Assembly (NCBI RefSeq): GCF_014212495.1
Contig: NZ_JACKZC010000005.1
Coordinates: 124,001 to 188,000 of the forward strand
Direction of reading: 5' to 3'
Source of the DNA: Pontibacter sp. Tf4
GTDB lineage: Bacteria > Bacteroidota > Bacteroidia > Cytophagales > Hymenobacteraceae
Length of the DNA: 64,000 bases
Position 1 is the first letter of the stretch, and every line of letters starts with the position of its first letter. The position numbers were made by a program, and so were the translations under genes. This document shows positions 1 through 11,185 of this stretch, piece by piece. The notes under the pieces were generated by a model. The model was given only the letters and a program-made list of their open reading frames with translations, was not told the origin of the DNA and made no database searches.

Positions 1-1
1 T

Positions 2-871
<870 letters not shown>

Positions 872-890
872 CTATAGATAAGATGTAGTA

Positions 891-926
891 TAGTTGGTTG
901 GTTTAGAAAATAGAGCCAACCAACTA
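891..926 (+). terminator. Hairpin downstream of guaB
   Basis: An 11-bp perfect stem (891-901 with 916-926, arm TAGTTGGTTGG) follows the guaB stop by 19 bases. It is followed by AT-rich DNA rather than a clean T run, so it is only a probable terminator. Confidence 0.45.
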
Positions 927-976
927 TATATATTTTACGTTATGCAAGGTGATTTTCTAAACTCAGATAAGGTACC

Positions 977-3142
977 TTGCTTAAAGAGCGAAAAATTTTA
1001 CTACCTTTCATTAACGTAAACACTACACAGATCCAGAAACAGTCGCTGCAAAAACTTCGCACGGTATTCCGCTTTATGCTATACAAGACTAACGCAAAAT
1101 CTTTGTTGGTTATTTCTGCTATAGTTAGCTGGGTGCTGCTACTGGGAAATGTGCTGTTGATGGCCGAGAGTGCCCGCCAGCCGGGCGCTATCAAAATGGC
1201 CTTGCCCTACATCAACAACCTGCTCATCATTGTTTTCATTCTTTCGGTCTTCATCTTTCAGCGCATCCACGCCAATAACCTGAAAGGCATCGACTTCAGC
1301 AGCTACCTCTGGAACCTGTTTTCGAGGGCAGCGGTGGCAGCCTACCTGAGCATTGCCCTGTACTTTGGCTACAAGCTGGCCACCGGATACATGCAGGTCA
1401 AATCGCCGTTTCTGCTGCACCTGGTGTACCAGGTTAACTTTGGGTTGCTGGTGTACTTCTTAGCAAAGGCATTCTATATCTGGCGGCAGTTGTTGCTCTA
1501 TCATAAAAACAAGTTCCTGCATGTGGCCTGGGAGTGGTTCGAACTGCTGTTATGCAGCACGCTCATCCTGACGCTGCTCAACTTCAACTATACCAACTAT
1601 ATTTTTCTGCCCCTTTTTGTGCTGCTGGGCTGCTATATCCTGTTTCTGTGCACAAATCTTAAATGGGTGGCTTACCTGTCGTTCAACAAAAAAAGCCGCT
1701 CTCTGGTGCTGTTAGGTGCTATCCTTGTCAGCTGCTATATCTTCACCAAGTTCTTTCAGGAGTTTTCCGATAGTCCGGAGCTGGTTATAGATTATTCGGA
1801 TGTCGGGTTTCTGATGCTGGCCATGGCATTTGTTGGACTGTACACGCTAGGGGCTTTCCTGGTCTCGTTGTTCAGTTTGCCTACCTCCAGCGTGTTTGAG
1901 CAGAAAAGCGAGGACCTGCTTAATTTCCAGCGCCTGAGCCAGTCCATTCAGCAAGGGCAAAGCGAGGCACAGGTGTACGACCTGTTGTTCGAAAGTACCA
2001 TTAAGGCATCGGATGCAAGTGCAGGCTGGCTGGAGCAGGTACGCGGCAACAACACCCATATCTCGCACCTGCTTAACATCAACAACGAGCAGATCGAGCG
2101 CATCCGTCACCTGTTACTGGCTTACAACATCCAGCACATTGATTACATCAACAATAACCTGGACCGCAACTCCGGTTTCCGCGACCTGGCGCTGCCGTGG
2201 CGTTCGCTCATCATCTTGCCCATCAAGTCTAAAAAACACGTTTTCGGCACCTTGTACCTGCTCCGCGATATTGAACAGGGCTTTGACCGCGAAACTATAA
2301 ACGTACTGCGCACCTTCACCAGCCAGACTATACTGACCATTGAGAACCTGCGCCTGGTTGCCGAATCGTTGCAGAACGAGCGCTACAAAGAAGAGCTGAA
2401 AATTGCCACACAGGTACAGGAGAGCCTGATACCAAAAACCTTCCCGACGGATAGCTGGTTCGAGATTTCGACACACGCCGTAGCGGCCAAGGAAGTAGGC
2501 GGCGATTTTTATGATTTCCTGCAGCTAAGCGAGTCGCGTATTGCCATTATCATCGGCGACGTGTCGGGCAAAGGTATTTCGGCGGCGTTCCACATGGCCC
2601 AGATGAAAGGCATTTTCCACGGCCTGATGCAGCAGGACATGCCACCGAGCGAGTTTATGAAACAGGCCAACAGTGCCCTCAGCCGCTGCCTCGAGAAAAC
2701 CTCTTTCATCACTTCATCGCTATATATCATAGATTACCGTATGAAGGGTTTTATGTTTGCGCGCGCCGGCCACTGCCATACGCTGTACTATAACGCCATG
2801 ATGGATGATGTTTTCTACTTCCAGACGGATGGGTTGGGGCTTGGCATAGTGCGTGACAAAAGCTATAACAACCACGTGCGGGAAATGTACTATGACTACA
2901 ACCCGAACGACGTAATGGTGATCTATACGGATGGTATAGTAGAAGCCCGTAACCCGGACCAGACCGAAGAATATGGCGAAGATCGTTTGAAGTATATGCT
3001 TACCCAGACCTACCACCTCGAGGCAGAAGATATCAAGTGCGCCATCATAAATGATCTGGAAGATTTTACTGGTCCGGAAAACCTCTACGACGATCAGACG
3101 TTGCTTGTGATAAAGTTCAAACCCATTCAACCTAACGCATAA
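977..3142 (+). CDS. Membrane-bound SpoIIE/RsbU-type protein phosphatase with GAF-like domain
   Basis: A 721-residue sensor phosphatase. About eight hydrophobic helices fill residues 40-305. A GAF-like linker follows (about 330-465), then a PP2C/SpoIIE catalytic domain (about 480-715) with the metal-binding motifs EVGGDFYDF (from 506) and GDVSGKGISAA (from 527). Proteins of this family dephosphorylate a STAS antagonist and so release a sigma factor or other target; the STAS protein and its kinase are the next two genes, which supports that role here. The start is a TTG just after an in-frame stop, preceded by AAGG at about 4 bases. The first in-frame ATG is at 1076, so a shorter product is possible. 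What it senses is unknown. Confidence 0.88.
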   Translation: MLKERKILLPFINVNTTQIQKQSLQKLRTVFRFMLYKTNAKSLLVISAIVSWVLLLGNVLLMAESARQPGAIKMALPYINNLLIIVFILSVFIFQRIHANNLKGIDFSSYLWNLFSRAAVAAYLSIALYFGYKLATGYMQVKSPFLLHLVYQVNFGLLVYFLAKAFYIWRQLLLYHKNKFLHVAWEWFELLLCSTLILTLLNFNYTNYIFLPLFVLLGCYILFLCTNLKWVAYLSFNKKSRSLVLLGAILVSCYIFTKFFQEFSDSPELVIDYSDVGFLMLAMAFVGLYTLGAFLVSLFSLPTSSVFEQKSEDLLNFQRLSQSIQQGQSEAQVYDLLFESTIKASDASAGWLEQVRGNNTHISHLLNINNEQIERIRHLLLAYNIQHIDYINNNLDRNSGFRDLALPWRSLIILPIKSKKHVFGTLYLLRDIEQGFDRETINVLRTFTSQTILTIENLRLVAESLQNERYKEELKIATQVQESLIPKTFPTDSWFEISTHAVAAKEVGGDFYDFLQLSESRIAIIIGDVSGKGISAAFHMAQMKGIFHGLMQQDMPPSEFMKQANSALSRCLEKTSFITSSLYIIDYRMKGFMFARAGHCHTLYYNAMMDDVFYFQTDGLGLGIVRDKSYNNHVREMYYDYNPNDVMVIYTDGIVEARNPDQTEEYGEDRLKYMLTQTYHLEAEDIKCAIINDLEDFTGPENLYDDQTLLVIKFKPIQPNA

Positions 3143-3161
3143 CTAAAACGTAAAGTACCCG

Positions 3162-3500
3162 ATGAAAATAACACAAGATATTAAAGACTCAACCATCATC
3201 ATGACCCTTGATGGTGAACTCGATGCAAGCTCATCTGTGATACTGGACGAAGAACTGTCGGATCCGGAGATCATGAAATACAACAAGATACTGGTTGACT
3301 GCCGCAGCCTGAACTATATTTCATCTGCCGGTCTGGGTGTATTCATTTCGCACCTGCAGCGCTTCGAGGATGCACAGATAAAGCTCATCTTCTTTAACAT
3401 GCAGGAAAAAGTGCGCAACGTATTCGAGATACTCGGCCTGGACCTGTTAATGACCATCGTAACCAATTACGAGGAAGCCATTACCATTGCTGATGAATAA
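3162..3500 (+). CDS. STAS-domain anti-sigma factor antagonist (RsbV/SpoIIAA-like)
   Basis: A 112-residue single STAS domain, the usual size of SpoIIAA/RsbV proteins. The segment YISSAGLGVF carries the serine phosphorylated in this family by an RsbW-type kinase. When dephosphorylated by the upstream SpoIIE-type phosphatase, such proteins bind the kinase and free its target. It starts 19 bases after the phosphatase gene, and its last codons overlap the kinase gene, so the three are almost certainly one transcript. No sigma factor follows, so the final target of the switch is not visible here. Confidence 0.9.
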   Translation: MKITQDIKDSTIIMTLDGELDASSSVILDEELSDPEIMKYNKILVDCRSLNYISSAGLGVFISHLQRFEDAQIKLIFFNMQEKVRNVFEILGLDLLMTIVTNYEEAITIADE

Positions 3501-3903
3501 CTCCATCCGGGTAAATTGTACTAAAAAAAACCTGAAGCAAATACGGGACTTCGTTTCGGAGTATCTGGGGCAGCTTGCGCTCTCCGATATCCTGGTGAAC
3601 CAGATCGTATTGGCCGTGGATGAGATATGCGCTAACCTGATCATCCATGCCAACCACGAAGACCCAACCAAGTACATTTACCTGACCATTACCGAACCCA
3701 AGAATGCCGTTCAGTTTGAGATAACCGACAATGGCCTTGCCTTTAAAAGCACCGATTACAAAGAGCCCGACCTGCACGAATATGTGCGGATGGGAAAAAA
3801 GGGCGGAGTAGGCATTGCGCTCGTAAAGCGCATCATGGACAAGGTTGAGTTTACCTCAAAGGACGGCGCCAACGCCTGCCTGCTATATAAAAAGATTAAG
3901 TAA
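3493..3903 (+). CDS. RsbW/SpoIIAB-like serine kinase (anti-sigma type ATPase)
   Basis: A 136-residue HATPase_c protein. The N box is in QIVLAVDEICANLIIHA, the G1 box in FEITDNGLAF and the G2 box in KKGGVGIALVKRI, as in RsbW-type kinases that phosphorylate STAS antagonists and sequester a partner. I chose the ATG at 3493, which overlaps the STAS stop by 8 bases and suggests translational coupling; a TTG two codons earlier is possible. It completes the phosphatase/STAS/kinase switch. Whether the partner is a sigma factor or another output protein cannot be told from this window. Confidence 0.88.
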   Translation: MNNSIRVNCTKKNLKQIRDFVSEYLGQLALSDILVNQIVLAVDEICANLIIHANHEDPTKYIYLTITEPKNAVQFEITDNGLAFKSTDYKEPDLHEYVRMGKKGGVGIALVKRIMDKVEFTSKDGANACLLYKKIK

Positions 3904-4058
3904 AGCGCATACACTTAAACGGCGCTTTCTCCGTTATCCGGAACGAAAACCTATGCAATAGGATTATAGTTATACTTTTTGGCTTATCTGTCAGAAAAAA
4001 TAATTAAAATTGCATATTCTGATCCTTATCAGCGAAACAAGTTTTGTTTAAATCACTT

Positions 4059-6371
4059 ATGCGCAGCAACCATCTACTTGTTGCGGTAGCCGCTTTAGCG
4101 TTGGCCGGGTGCACCGCATCCAACAAGAACAACAGCAAAGAACCGGCTATTGCAACGCTTGGCTCCCAGCCAATCTCTACATCCGAGTTTAAATATGTGT
4201 ACGAGAAAAACAACGGGGGTAACGAAGATGCCTACACCCCGCAAAGCGTGCAGGACTACCTGCAACTATACACCAACTTTAAACTGAAGGTACTGGAAGC
4301 CGAAAGCCGCGGCCTGGATACCACCACTGCTTTTAAGCGCGAACTGGAAGGCTACAAAGAGCAGCTGGCCCTGCCCTACCTGACCGAAAACAGCGTTACA
4401 GATAAACTGGTGCACGAAGCATACGAGCGCCTGAAGCAGGAGGTAAATGCTTCGCATATCCTTATCACGTTAGAGCCGGATGCCGCTCCGCAGGATACAA
4501 TGGCTGCCTACAACCGGGTAATGGAACTGCGCAAGCGGGCCGAGGCCGGAGAGGATTTTGCAAAACTGGCCAGAGAAAACTCACAGGACCCGTCTGCAGC
4601 GGAGAACGGTGGCAACTTAGGATACTTTACGGCCATGCAGATGGTATACCCGTTTGAGAACGCGGCTTACAAAACTGCGCCGGGCCAGCTATCTATGCCA
4701 GTGCGTACGCGCTTTGGTTACCACCTGATAAAAGTACACGACAAACGCGATGCGCGGGGCGAAGTGCAGGTAGCGCATATTATGGTACGCGCCACACCGG
4801 GCATGCCAAAAGCCGACTCGCTGGCAGCCAAGCAGCGCATAGATGCCATCTATAAACGCGCACAGCGCAACGAAGACTGGAACAAACTGGCCGCTGAATT
4901 CTCGGAAGACGATAACACGGCCAACACCGGCGGCGAACTGCCATGGTTTGGTACCGGCCGCATGATCCCGGCATTTGAGGAAGCCGCTTTTGCCCTGCAG
5001 AAGAAAGGCGACATATCGAAGCCGGTGCTGACTCCGTATGGCTGGCACATTGTTAAACTGATAGAAAAACGTGGCCTGCCACCTTACGAGGCCATGGAGC
5101 AGAACCTGCGCAACAAGGTGGCCAAAGATTCCCGCTCCGAGCTTAACAAGGCGGTGTTTCTGAAGCGCATCCGCCAGGAGAATAACTTTACTGAGGTACC
5201 TGAAGCCAAAACGATAGCTTTCGGCCAGGCAAATGATGCCCTGCTGAAAGGCACCTGGAAATTTGAGCCGAACGAAAAGGATAAGACACAGAAAACAACC
5301 TTATTTACCATACAGGGCAAGCCATATACTATAGCTGACTTCTATAGTTACGTGGCAGAGAACCAGCGCCCGCGAACCAGCGGCACCGCCGAATACGCCA
5401 TGACGCTGCTTTACGACAACTTCGTGAACAAGAGCCTGCTGGAATACGAGCGTGCTAACCTGGAGAATAAACATACCGACTACCGCATGCTGGTTCGGGA
5501 GTACCACGATGGTATCCTGTTGTTCCAGCTGATGGATGAGAAAGTTTGGTCTAAAGCAGTGGAAGACTCTGTTGGCCTGAAAGCATATTTTGAAGCAAAC
5601 AAAGAGAAATATAAATGGGGCGAGCGTGCTGATGCTATCGTTATCAGTGCTGCCAACAAGGACCTGCTGCAGAAAGCGCAGCAGCAATTGAGCAACCGCC
5701 GTTACCCTGTTAAAACGGCCAAGCTGCCGGATGTACTGTTCGAGAATGGCAAGGCAACCCTTACAAAAGATGGTGTAGCCCAACTGAACGAACTGGCCGA
5801 GCTACTGAAAGAAATGCCGAACACCAGCCTGGATGTAAACGGTCATGCCGACGCCCGCGAAGATGCTGCTGCCAAAGACCTGGCTCAGAAACGCGCACAG
5901 GCTGTAGCTACTTACCTGCAGCAGGAGGGCGTACCAGCGGCACAGCTGTCTGTAAACGCACTTGGCAAAACCAAACAGGCAGGCCCTGATAATACAGAAA
6001 CCGGCCGCCGACGCAATCGCCGGGCATCTTTTACGTTATATTCTTCGGATCTGGGTACCCTGGCAGATAACCTGAATGCCGGTAACCCGCTGGCAGTGCA
6101 GATTACGGAAAAGAAATTCCAGAAAGGTGAGAACAAAGCAGTGGATGCTGTGAAGTGGGAAAAAGGAACCCATACCACACAGCAGAACGGCCGCGAGTAC
6201 CTTGTGATCATCAGGGATGTGCTGGCTCCGGGGTATAAGCAGCTGAACGAGGTACGTGGCGTTGCCATCTCTGATTACCAGAACTACCTGGAAGAGCAGT
6301 GGGTGAAAGAGCTTCGCGAAAAGTATCCTGTAAGTGTTAATACCGAAGAGGTAGAGAAACTGGTAAAATAA
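4059..6371 (+). CDS. Lipoprotein peptidyl-prolyl isomerase with two parvulin domains and an OmpA-like domain
   Basis: A 770-residue exported foldase. The N-terminus has a hydrophobic signal with lipobox ALAGC, so it is probably an outer-membrane or periplasmic lipoprotein. Two PpiC/rotamase domains lie at about 129-232 (NASHILITL to GYHLIKVHDKR) and 236-338 (VAHIMV to WHIVKLIEKRG). An OmpA-like domain lies at about 559-660, with DVNGHADAREDAAAK and a closing TGRRRNRRASFTL that resemble the peptidoglycan-binding loops. The sequence then resumes a C-terminal segment (residues 661-770) that looks like a continuation of the foldase scaffold. I chose ATG 4059 because it begins the signal peptide; a TTG at 4044 would add five residues. 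The next gene is a second parvulin. Confidence 0.87.
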   Translation: MRSNHLLVAVAALALAGCTASNKNNSKEPAIATLGSQPISTSEFKYVYEKNNGGNEDAYTPQSVQDYLQLYTNFKLKVLEAESRGLDTTTAFKRELEGYKEQLALPYLTENSVTDKLVHEAYERLKQEVNASHILITLEPDAAPQDTMAAYNRVMELRKRAEAGEDFAKLARENSQDPSAAENGGNLGYFTAMQMVYPFENAAYKTAPGQLSMPVRTRFGYHLIKVHDKRDARGEVQVAHIMVRATPGMPKADSLAAKQRIDAIYKRAQRNEDWNKLAAEFSEDDNTANTGGELPWFGTGRMIPAFEEAAFALQKKGDISKPVLTPYGWHIVKLIEKRGLPPYEAMEQNLRNKVAKDSRSELNKAVFLKRIRQENNFTEVPEAKTIAFGQANDALLKGTWKFEPNEKDKTQKTTLFTIQGKPYTIADFYSYVAENQRPRTSGTAEYAMTLLYDNFVNKSLLEYERANLENKHTDYRMLVREYHDGILLFQLMDEKVWSKAVEDSVGLKAYFEANKEKYKWGERADAIVISAANKDLLQKAQQQLSNRRYPVKTAKLPDVLFENGKATLTKDGVAQLNELAELLKEMPNTSLDVNGHADAREDAAAKDLAQKRAQAVATYLQQEGVPAAQLSVNALGKTKQAGPDNTETGRRRNRRASFTLYSSDLGTLADNLNAGNPLAVQITEKKFQKGENKAVDAVKWEKGTHTTQQNGREYLVIIRDVLAPGYKQLNEVRGVAISDYQNYLEEQWVKELREKYPVSVNTEEVEKLVK

Positions 6372-6379
6372 ACCGCTGC

Positions 6380-6413
6380 AAAAAAGCTGCACTTTTATAG
6401 TGGAGCTTTTTTT
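6380..6413 (+). terminator. Intrinsic terminator after the parvulin-OmpA gene
   Basis: Stem 6380-6392 with 6400-6412 (one mismatch), with a loop made of TTTTATA and a T run to 6413. It begins 9 bases after the stop codon. Confidence 0.75.
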
Positions 6414-6542
6414 GCTAAAAAAATCTTTGGAGATTGCAGGTTGCAAACCCTGCCTTAACGGCAAATGCCTGACGGGCTCCGGTATCTGCAGAACATAAAA
6501 TCAGAAAGTATAGCGCAAAACAGCAAGCGCACAAACACCAAT

Positions 6543-7913
6543 ATGCATAACCAACCTATAAAAACCCGGGTATTTAGTGTAGCAGCAGCTATTGTTTTTA
6601 GTGTGATGTCTGCTTTTCAGGCAAACGCGCAGGCACCTGTGCAGCGCCACGTGGATGGCATCATCGCTAAGATAGACAACCAGATCGTGCTCCGCTCCGA
6701 CCTGGAATTCAGCTACCTGCAATACCTGGCCCAGAGCAAACAGCAACCCAACGAAGACCTGAAGTGCGAGATATTCAAGTCGCTGGTGCAGGATAAACTA
6801 TTGCTGGCCCGCGCCGAGATAGACTCTGTAGTTGTGGAAGAAGACCGCGTAACCGGTGAGCTTAACCGCCGCGTGGATTACCTGTCGGCACAAGTGGGTG
6901 GCGTGGAGCGACTGGAGCAATACTATGACAAGAGCATCCGCCAGCTAAAAGAAGAACTGCGCAAAACGATAAAAGACCAGCTGGTAATGCAGAAGATGCA
7001 GGAAGAGATTGCCGGCAAAGTGCGCGTTACCCCAAAAGAGGTGGCAGCTTACTTCAACCGTATCCCACAGGACAGCCTTCCTTACTTCTCCAGCGAAGTG
7101 GAACTGGCCCAGATCGTGAAGTATGCCGAAGTAAGCAAGCAGCAAAAACAGGAAGCACGTAAGCAGCTGGAAGAGATCCGTAAGCGTATAGTTGCCGGCG
7201 AAGATTTCGCCACCTTAGCCAAGCAGTATTCTCAGGACCCGGGCTCAGCACCAGCAGGTGGTGAACTGGGCTTTTTCAAGAAAAAAGAACTTACCCCTGA
7301 GTACGAAGCCGCTGCCCTGCGCCTGGAGCCGGGCGGTATTTCCGGTATTGTAGAGTCGCCTTTTGGTTTCCACCTGATCCAGATGATCGAGCGCAAAGGC
7401 CAGGAGTACAATACCCGTCACATCCTGATAAAGCCTGCTACAGCTACAGTAAACATCGAAGAAGCTGCCACTGAGTTGGACAGCATCCGCACGCTTATTC
7501 AGAACGACAGCATCTCGTTTGCCAAAGCTGCCAAAGATTTTTCGGACGACTTCCAGACCAAAGACAATGGTGGTATGCTGGCGAGCCGCAACGGTTCTAC
7601 CTACATCCCGATGGACCAGGTAGACCCGGCTGTTTTCTTTGTGATCGATACCATGCAGGTAGGTGAAATTTCGGAGCCGATACCGTTCCGGACTGAAGAC
7701 GGCAAAGAAGCCGTGCGTATTGTAAAGCTTGTAGGCAAGTCAGTTCCGCATCAGGCTAACCTCGAAGATGATTATCCGAAAATAGCTGCGGCGGCACTCA
7801 ACGATAAAAAGAGCAAAGCCGTAGATGAGTGGTTCAGGAAGAACATCGATACGGTTTACATCGAAATAGACCCTGAGTACCAGAACTGCAAAGCACTACA
7901 ACTCACGCAATAA
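6543..7913 (+). CDS. SurA-like periplasmic peptidyl-prolyl isomerase
   Basis: A 456-residue exported chaperone. The signal peptide ends near ANAQ (about residue 30). A SurA-type N-terminal helical region follows (VDGIIAKIDNQIVLRSDLEF). Two parvulin domains lie at about 186-286 (VELAQIVKYA to FHLIQMIERKG) and 289-397 (YNTRHILIK to VRIVKLVGK). SurA escorts unfolded outer-membrane proteins to the Bam complex; this is known for the family and inferred here. I chose the ATG at 6543 because it begins the signal peptide; the open frame continues upstream without a signal-like sequence. The MoxR gene follows by 6 bases, which suggests co-transcription. Confidence 0.88.
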   Translation: MHNQPIKTRVFSVAAAIVFSVMSAFQANAQAPVQRHVDGIIAKIDNQIVLRSDLEFSYLQYLAQSKQQPNEDLKCEIFKSLVQDKLLLARAEIDSVVVEEDRVTGELNRRVDYLSAQVGGVERLEQYYDKSIRQLKEELRKTIKDQLVMQKMQEEIAGKVRVTPKEVAAYFNRIPQDSLPYFSSEVELAQIVKYAEVSKQQKQEARKQLEEIRKRIVAGEDFATLAKQYSQDPGSAPAGGELGFFKKKELTPEYEAAALRLEPGGISGIVESPFGFHLIQMIERKGQEYNTRHILIKPATATVNIEEAATELDSIRTLIQNDSISFAKAAKDFSDDFQTKDNGGMLASRNGSTYIPMDQVDPAVFFVIDTMQVGEISEPIPFRTEDGKEAVRIVKLVGKSVPHQANLEDDYPKIAAAALNDKKSKAVDEWFRKNIDTVYIEIDPEYQNCKALQLTQ

Positions 7914-7919
7914 AACTAT

Positions 7920-8885
<966 letters not shown>

Positions 8886-8988
8886 TTTGCTTAATTGCTG
8901 TATTGATAAATTGTTGATTGTTATTCTTAACAATTTAGCCATCTAACAATTTAACCTTGAATCCATTTAGCCATTCGACAATTTAGTT

Positions 8989-8996
8989 TAATTTTG
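8989..8996 (+). promoter_or_regulatory. Candidate Bacteroidota -7 element
   Basis: TAATTTTG fits TAnnTTTG exactly and lies 31 bases before the ATG of the next gene. I see no convincing -33 TTG at the usual distance. The preceding 100 bases are AT-rich with imperfect ACAATTTAGCC-like repeats. Confidence 0.45.
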
Positions 8997-9027
8997 CGGC
9001 AGACTTACACTTACTAATCATATACCT

Positions 9028-9456
9028 ATGGAGGCGGCTGCTTTATACTTTCGCTTTAAAGAGAACCTGGCAACTATAGTTAGTGCACTAAACAGCCAAC
9101 TGGAAGTGCGTACTATGCCTTATAATACATCCATTCCGCTGGAGATAGACCTGATGAGCGACATTCTGCGCATCTATGGCCTTAACTTTACCTCGGCAAC
9201 TACAGGTGCTGCCCGTATATTTGATTTTGAGCAGTGGTACCTGCAAAACGAAGAAGCTGTGAACGATGTGATGCACCGCGTGCTGGAGGACAAAAAAGCC
9301 TACATGAAAACTGCTACCGGTGTTGTCCTGCAAAAGGAAATGCTGTACAGAAGGCTGGAATTCTTTAAAGAAACAGCACATACGCTGGAGGTAATGATGG
9401 TGCAGCAGAACTTAGGCAGCCCGAAACATCACAACTATCCTTTCCTGAATCAATAG
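9028..9456 (+). CDS. Conserved-looking hypothetical protein, 142 aa
   Basis: I do not recognise this protein. It is 142 residues long, with no signal peptide or membrane helix, mostly charged and probably helical, ending in a short histidine-containing tail (SPKHHNYPF). It has a good -7 element upstream and a strong terminator downstream, and its codon use and GC resemble its neighbours, so it is very likely a real single-gene unit. Two copies of the AACTATA motif fall at its edges. No function can be offered from sequence. Confidence 0.75.
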   Translation: MEAAALYFRFKENLATIVSALNSQLEVRTMPYNTSIPLEIDLMSDILRIYGLNFTSATTGAARIFDFEQWYLQNEEAVNDVMHRVLEDKKAYMKTATGVVLQKEMLYRRLEFFKETAHTLEVMMVQQNLGSPKHHNYPFLNQ

Positions 9457-9476
9457 TCAAAACTATAGTTTATAGT

Positions 9477-9512
9477 ACAAAGGCCGGCAATTTTATAGTT
9501 GCCGGCCTTTGT
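9477..9512. terminator. Bidirectional intrinsic terminator between convergent genes
   Basis: A perfect 14-bp stem (9477-9490 with 9499-9512) around the 8-base loop TTTTATAG. It serves the hypothetical gene on the plus strand and the SDR gene on the minus strand. The loop and the right arm together spell TATAGTT, the window's dispersed motif. Confidence 0.88.
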
Positions 9513-9531
9513 TTTATAGTTCAGCTATAGT

Positions 9532-10395
9532 TTACTTCCGGATAGAAGTATGCCCTTCTTTGGAGTGTTCCAGCTCCAGTTCTCCTTTCGGCTCTTTCTT
9601 CATCTCCGAATCGGCCTGGCTGCCTACACCGCCCTTTGCTATAGTTATGCCGCCATCCACCATATAAGTAGCACCAGTTACATAAGAGGCCTCGTCTGAT
9701 GCCAGGAACAGGTACACATTCGCCACTTCTTCCGGTGTACCACGTCTGCCCATGGGGGTAGCTTCTTTCATCGTTTTCACCATTTTGCTATCCATCGGGC
9801 CGGTACTTTCGTGGGTCCAGGCGGTATCTATAGGGCCGGGGCCAACTATGTTGCAACGCACCCCAAACTGTGCCTGTTCTACAGCCAGGCCGCGCATAAA
9901 GGCATGTATAAATCCTTTGGTACCGCCATAGGGCGTGTTTTGCGCAATTCCCAGCACACCCGACTCCGAGCCCGCCGATACAATGTTGCCTTTGGTTTTA
10001 TGCAGTTCGGGCAGGGCTGCCTTGCTCATGACAAAAGCCGTTTTCACATTGTTCTTCAGCATGTACTCAAAAGCCTCTTCCGAAAAATCCTGCAGCATGT
10101 TCACTTCCGGAAACACCCCGGCATTGTTGACCAGGATATCCAGCTTACCGTATTGGCTTACGGCAGTTTCCACGCAGCGCTTTGCATTGGCTTCTGTCGA
10201 CAGGTCAGCAGTAAAAGGCAAGGCACTTCCCCCCTCTTTCTGTATCTCTTTCACCACCTCTTCTACCGGGTCTTCGGGGAAGCCGGCAACAACCACACTG
10301 GCCCCTTCGCGGGCAAATTTCTTACAGATAGCTTCGCCAATGCCGGTGCCACCGCCTGTTACAATTGCAACTTTTCCTTTTAGTCTGTCTCCCAT
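9532..10395 (-). CDS. Short-chain dehydrogenase/reductase (SDR)
   Basis: A 287-residue classical-type SDR. The nucleotide-binding motif TGGGTGIG is at the N-terminus, NNAG follows near residue 90, and the catalytic YxxxK is Y156-K160 (PYGGTKG), with a serine in SAGSESG upstream. The C-terminus has the usual ATYMVDGG strand and then a charged extension of about 35 residues (rich in Lys, Glu, Ser) that standard SDRs lack. The substrate cannot be named. It is related to the glucose-1-dehydrogenase or 3-oxoacyl reductase type. It is a single gene facing away from the acetyltransferase gene. Confidence 0.88.
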   Translation of the reverse strand: MGDRLKGKVAIVTGGGTGIGEAICKKFAREGASVVVAGFPEDPVEEVVKEIQKEGGSALPFTADLSTEANAKRCVETAVSQYGKLDILVNNAGVFPEVNMLQDFSEEAFEYMLKNNVKTAFVMSKAALPELHKTKGNIVSAGSESGVLGIAQNTPYGGTKGFIHAFMRGLAVEQAQFGVRCNIVGPGPIDTAWTHESTGPMDSKMVKTMKEATPMGRRGTPEEVANVYLFLASDEASYVTGATYMVDGGITIAKGGVGSQADSEMKKEPKGELELEHSKEGHTSIRK

Positions 10396-10552
10396 AGTTT
10401 TTTATAGTTTAAATAATAGCACATGTTACTTACTAACGTTTTGGCTGGCTGCTTGTTTATAGTTCATACAACCCGAAATGCTATACCAATTCATGCATAA
10501 AGCGTAAGAAGATACACGCACCATATAAACTGACTATAAGAAGCAAACTATA

Positions 10553-11185
10553 ATGAACTCACTATATAATATCCTACCCGATGCTCTGGACGAAAGACTG
10601 GAGACAGACAACCTCATCCTAAGGCCATACCAGGAAGGCGACGAAGGCGATTTTATGCGCGTGCTGCTGGAAAACCCCGACAACCTGTACCCTGCCTTCA
10701 GTGGCCGTATTGCGCGTGTGAAAGTGTTGGAAGATGCCCGCCTGCAAATGCAACAGCTCCGTACCGACTGGGACAACCGCAAAACCTTCGACTTCGGTGT
10801 CTGGACCAAGGCCGGCAACACCTACTTAGGCGACATAGCCCTGAAGAACGTAGACCACAAAATTCCGAAAGCAGAGATAGGCTTATACTTTACCGGCTGG
10901 CCCGAAACCAAAGAACTGGTGCAGGAAGCCCTGCAGGCTATGCTTGATTTTGCCTTTGATGCCCTGCAACTGAATAAAGTATACATCCGGTGCACGGCAA
11001 CCAACAAATTTTACGGCGAGCTGGCCCTGGAGAATGGCTTTGTAGAAGAAGGCACCCTGCGCAGCGACTTCAGGGGATCTGACTCGGACGAGCTGCACGA
11101 CCTGACCTACTTTGGGATGACACGCCAGGATTTTGAAAGGCGCAGAAGGCCTCAGGAATCAGCGAGCCCGGCCACAGTGGTGTAG
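10553..11185 (+). CDS. GNAT-family acetyltransferase (RimJ/RimL type)
   Basis: A 210-residue N-acetyltransferase of the RimJ/RimL group. The opening ETDNLILRPYQEGDE and the late pattern of a family residue followed by NxxYGELALENGFVEEGTLR match the ribosomal-protein or small-molecule acetyltransferases of this fold. The substrate is unknown. The ATG at 10553 comes directly after an ACTATA motif. The next gene is recA, after a 355-base gap, so this is probably a single-gene unit. Confidence 0.82.
   Translation: MNSLYNILPDALDERLETDNLILRPYQEGDEGDFMRVLLENPDNLYPAFSGRIARVKVLEDARLQMQQLRTDWDNRKTFDFGVWTKAGNTYLGDIALKNVDHKIPKAEIGLYFTGWPETKELVQEALQAMLDFAFDALQLNKVYIRCTATNKFYGELALENGFVEEGTLRSDFRGSDSDELHDLTYFGMTRQDFERRRRPQESASPATVV

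Noticed and set aside
9811-10383. A 190-residue plus-strand frame opposite the SDR gene
   Set aside because: It is the complement of a clear SDR with all motifs; the residue composition is not protein-like.
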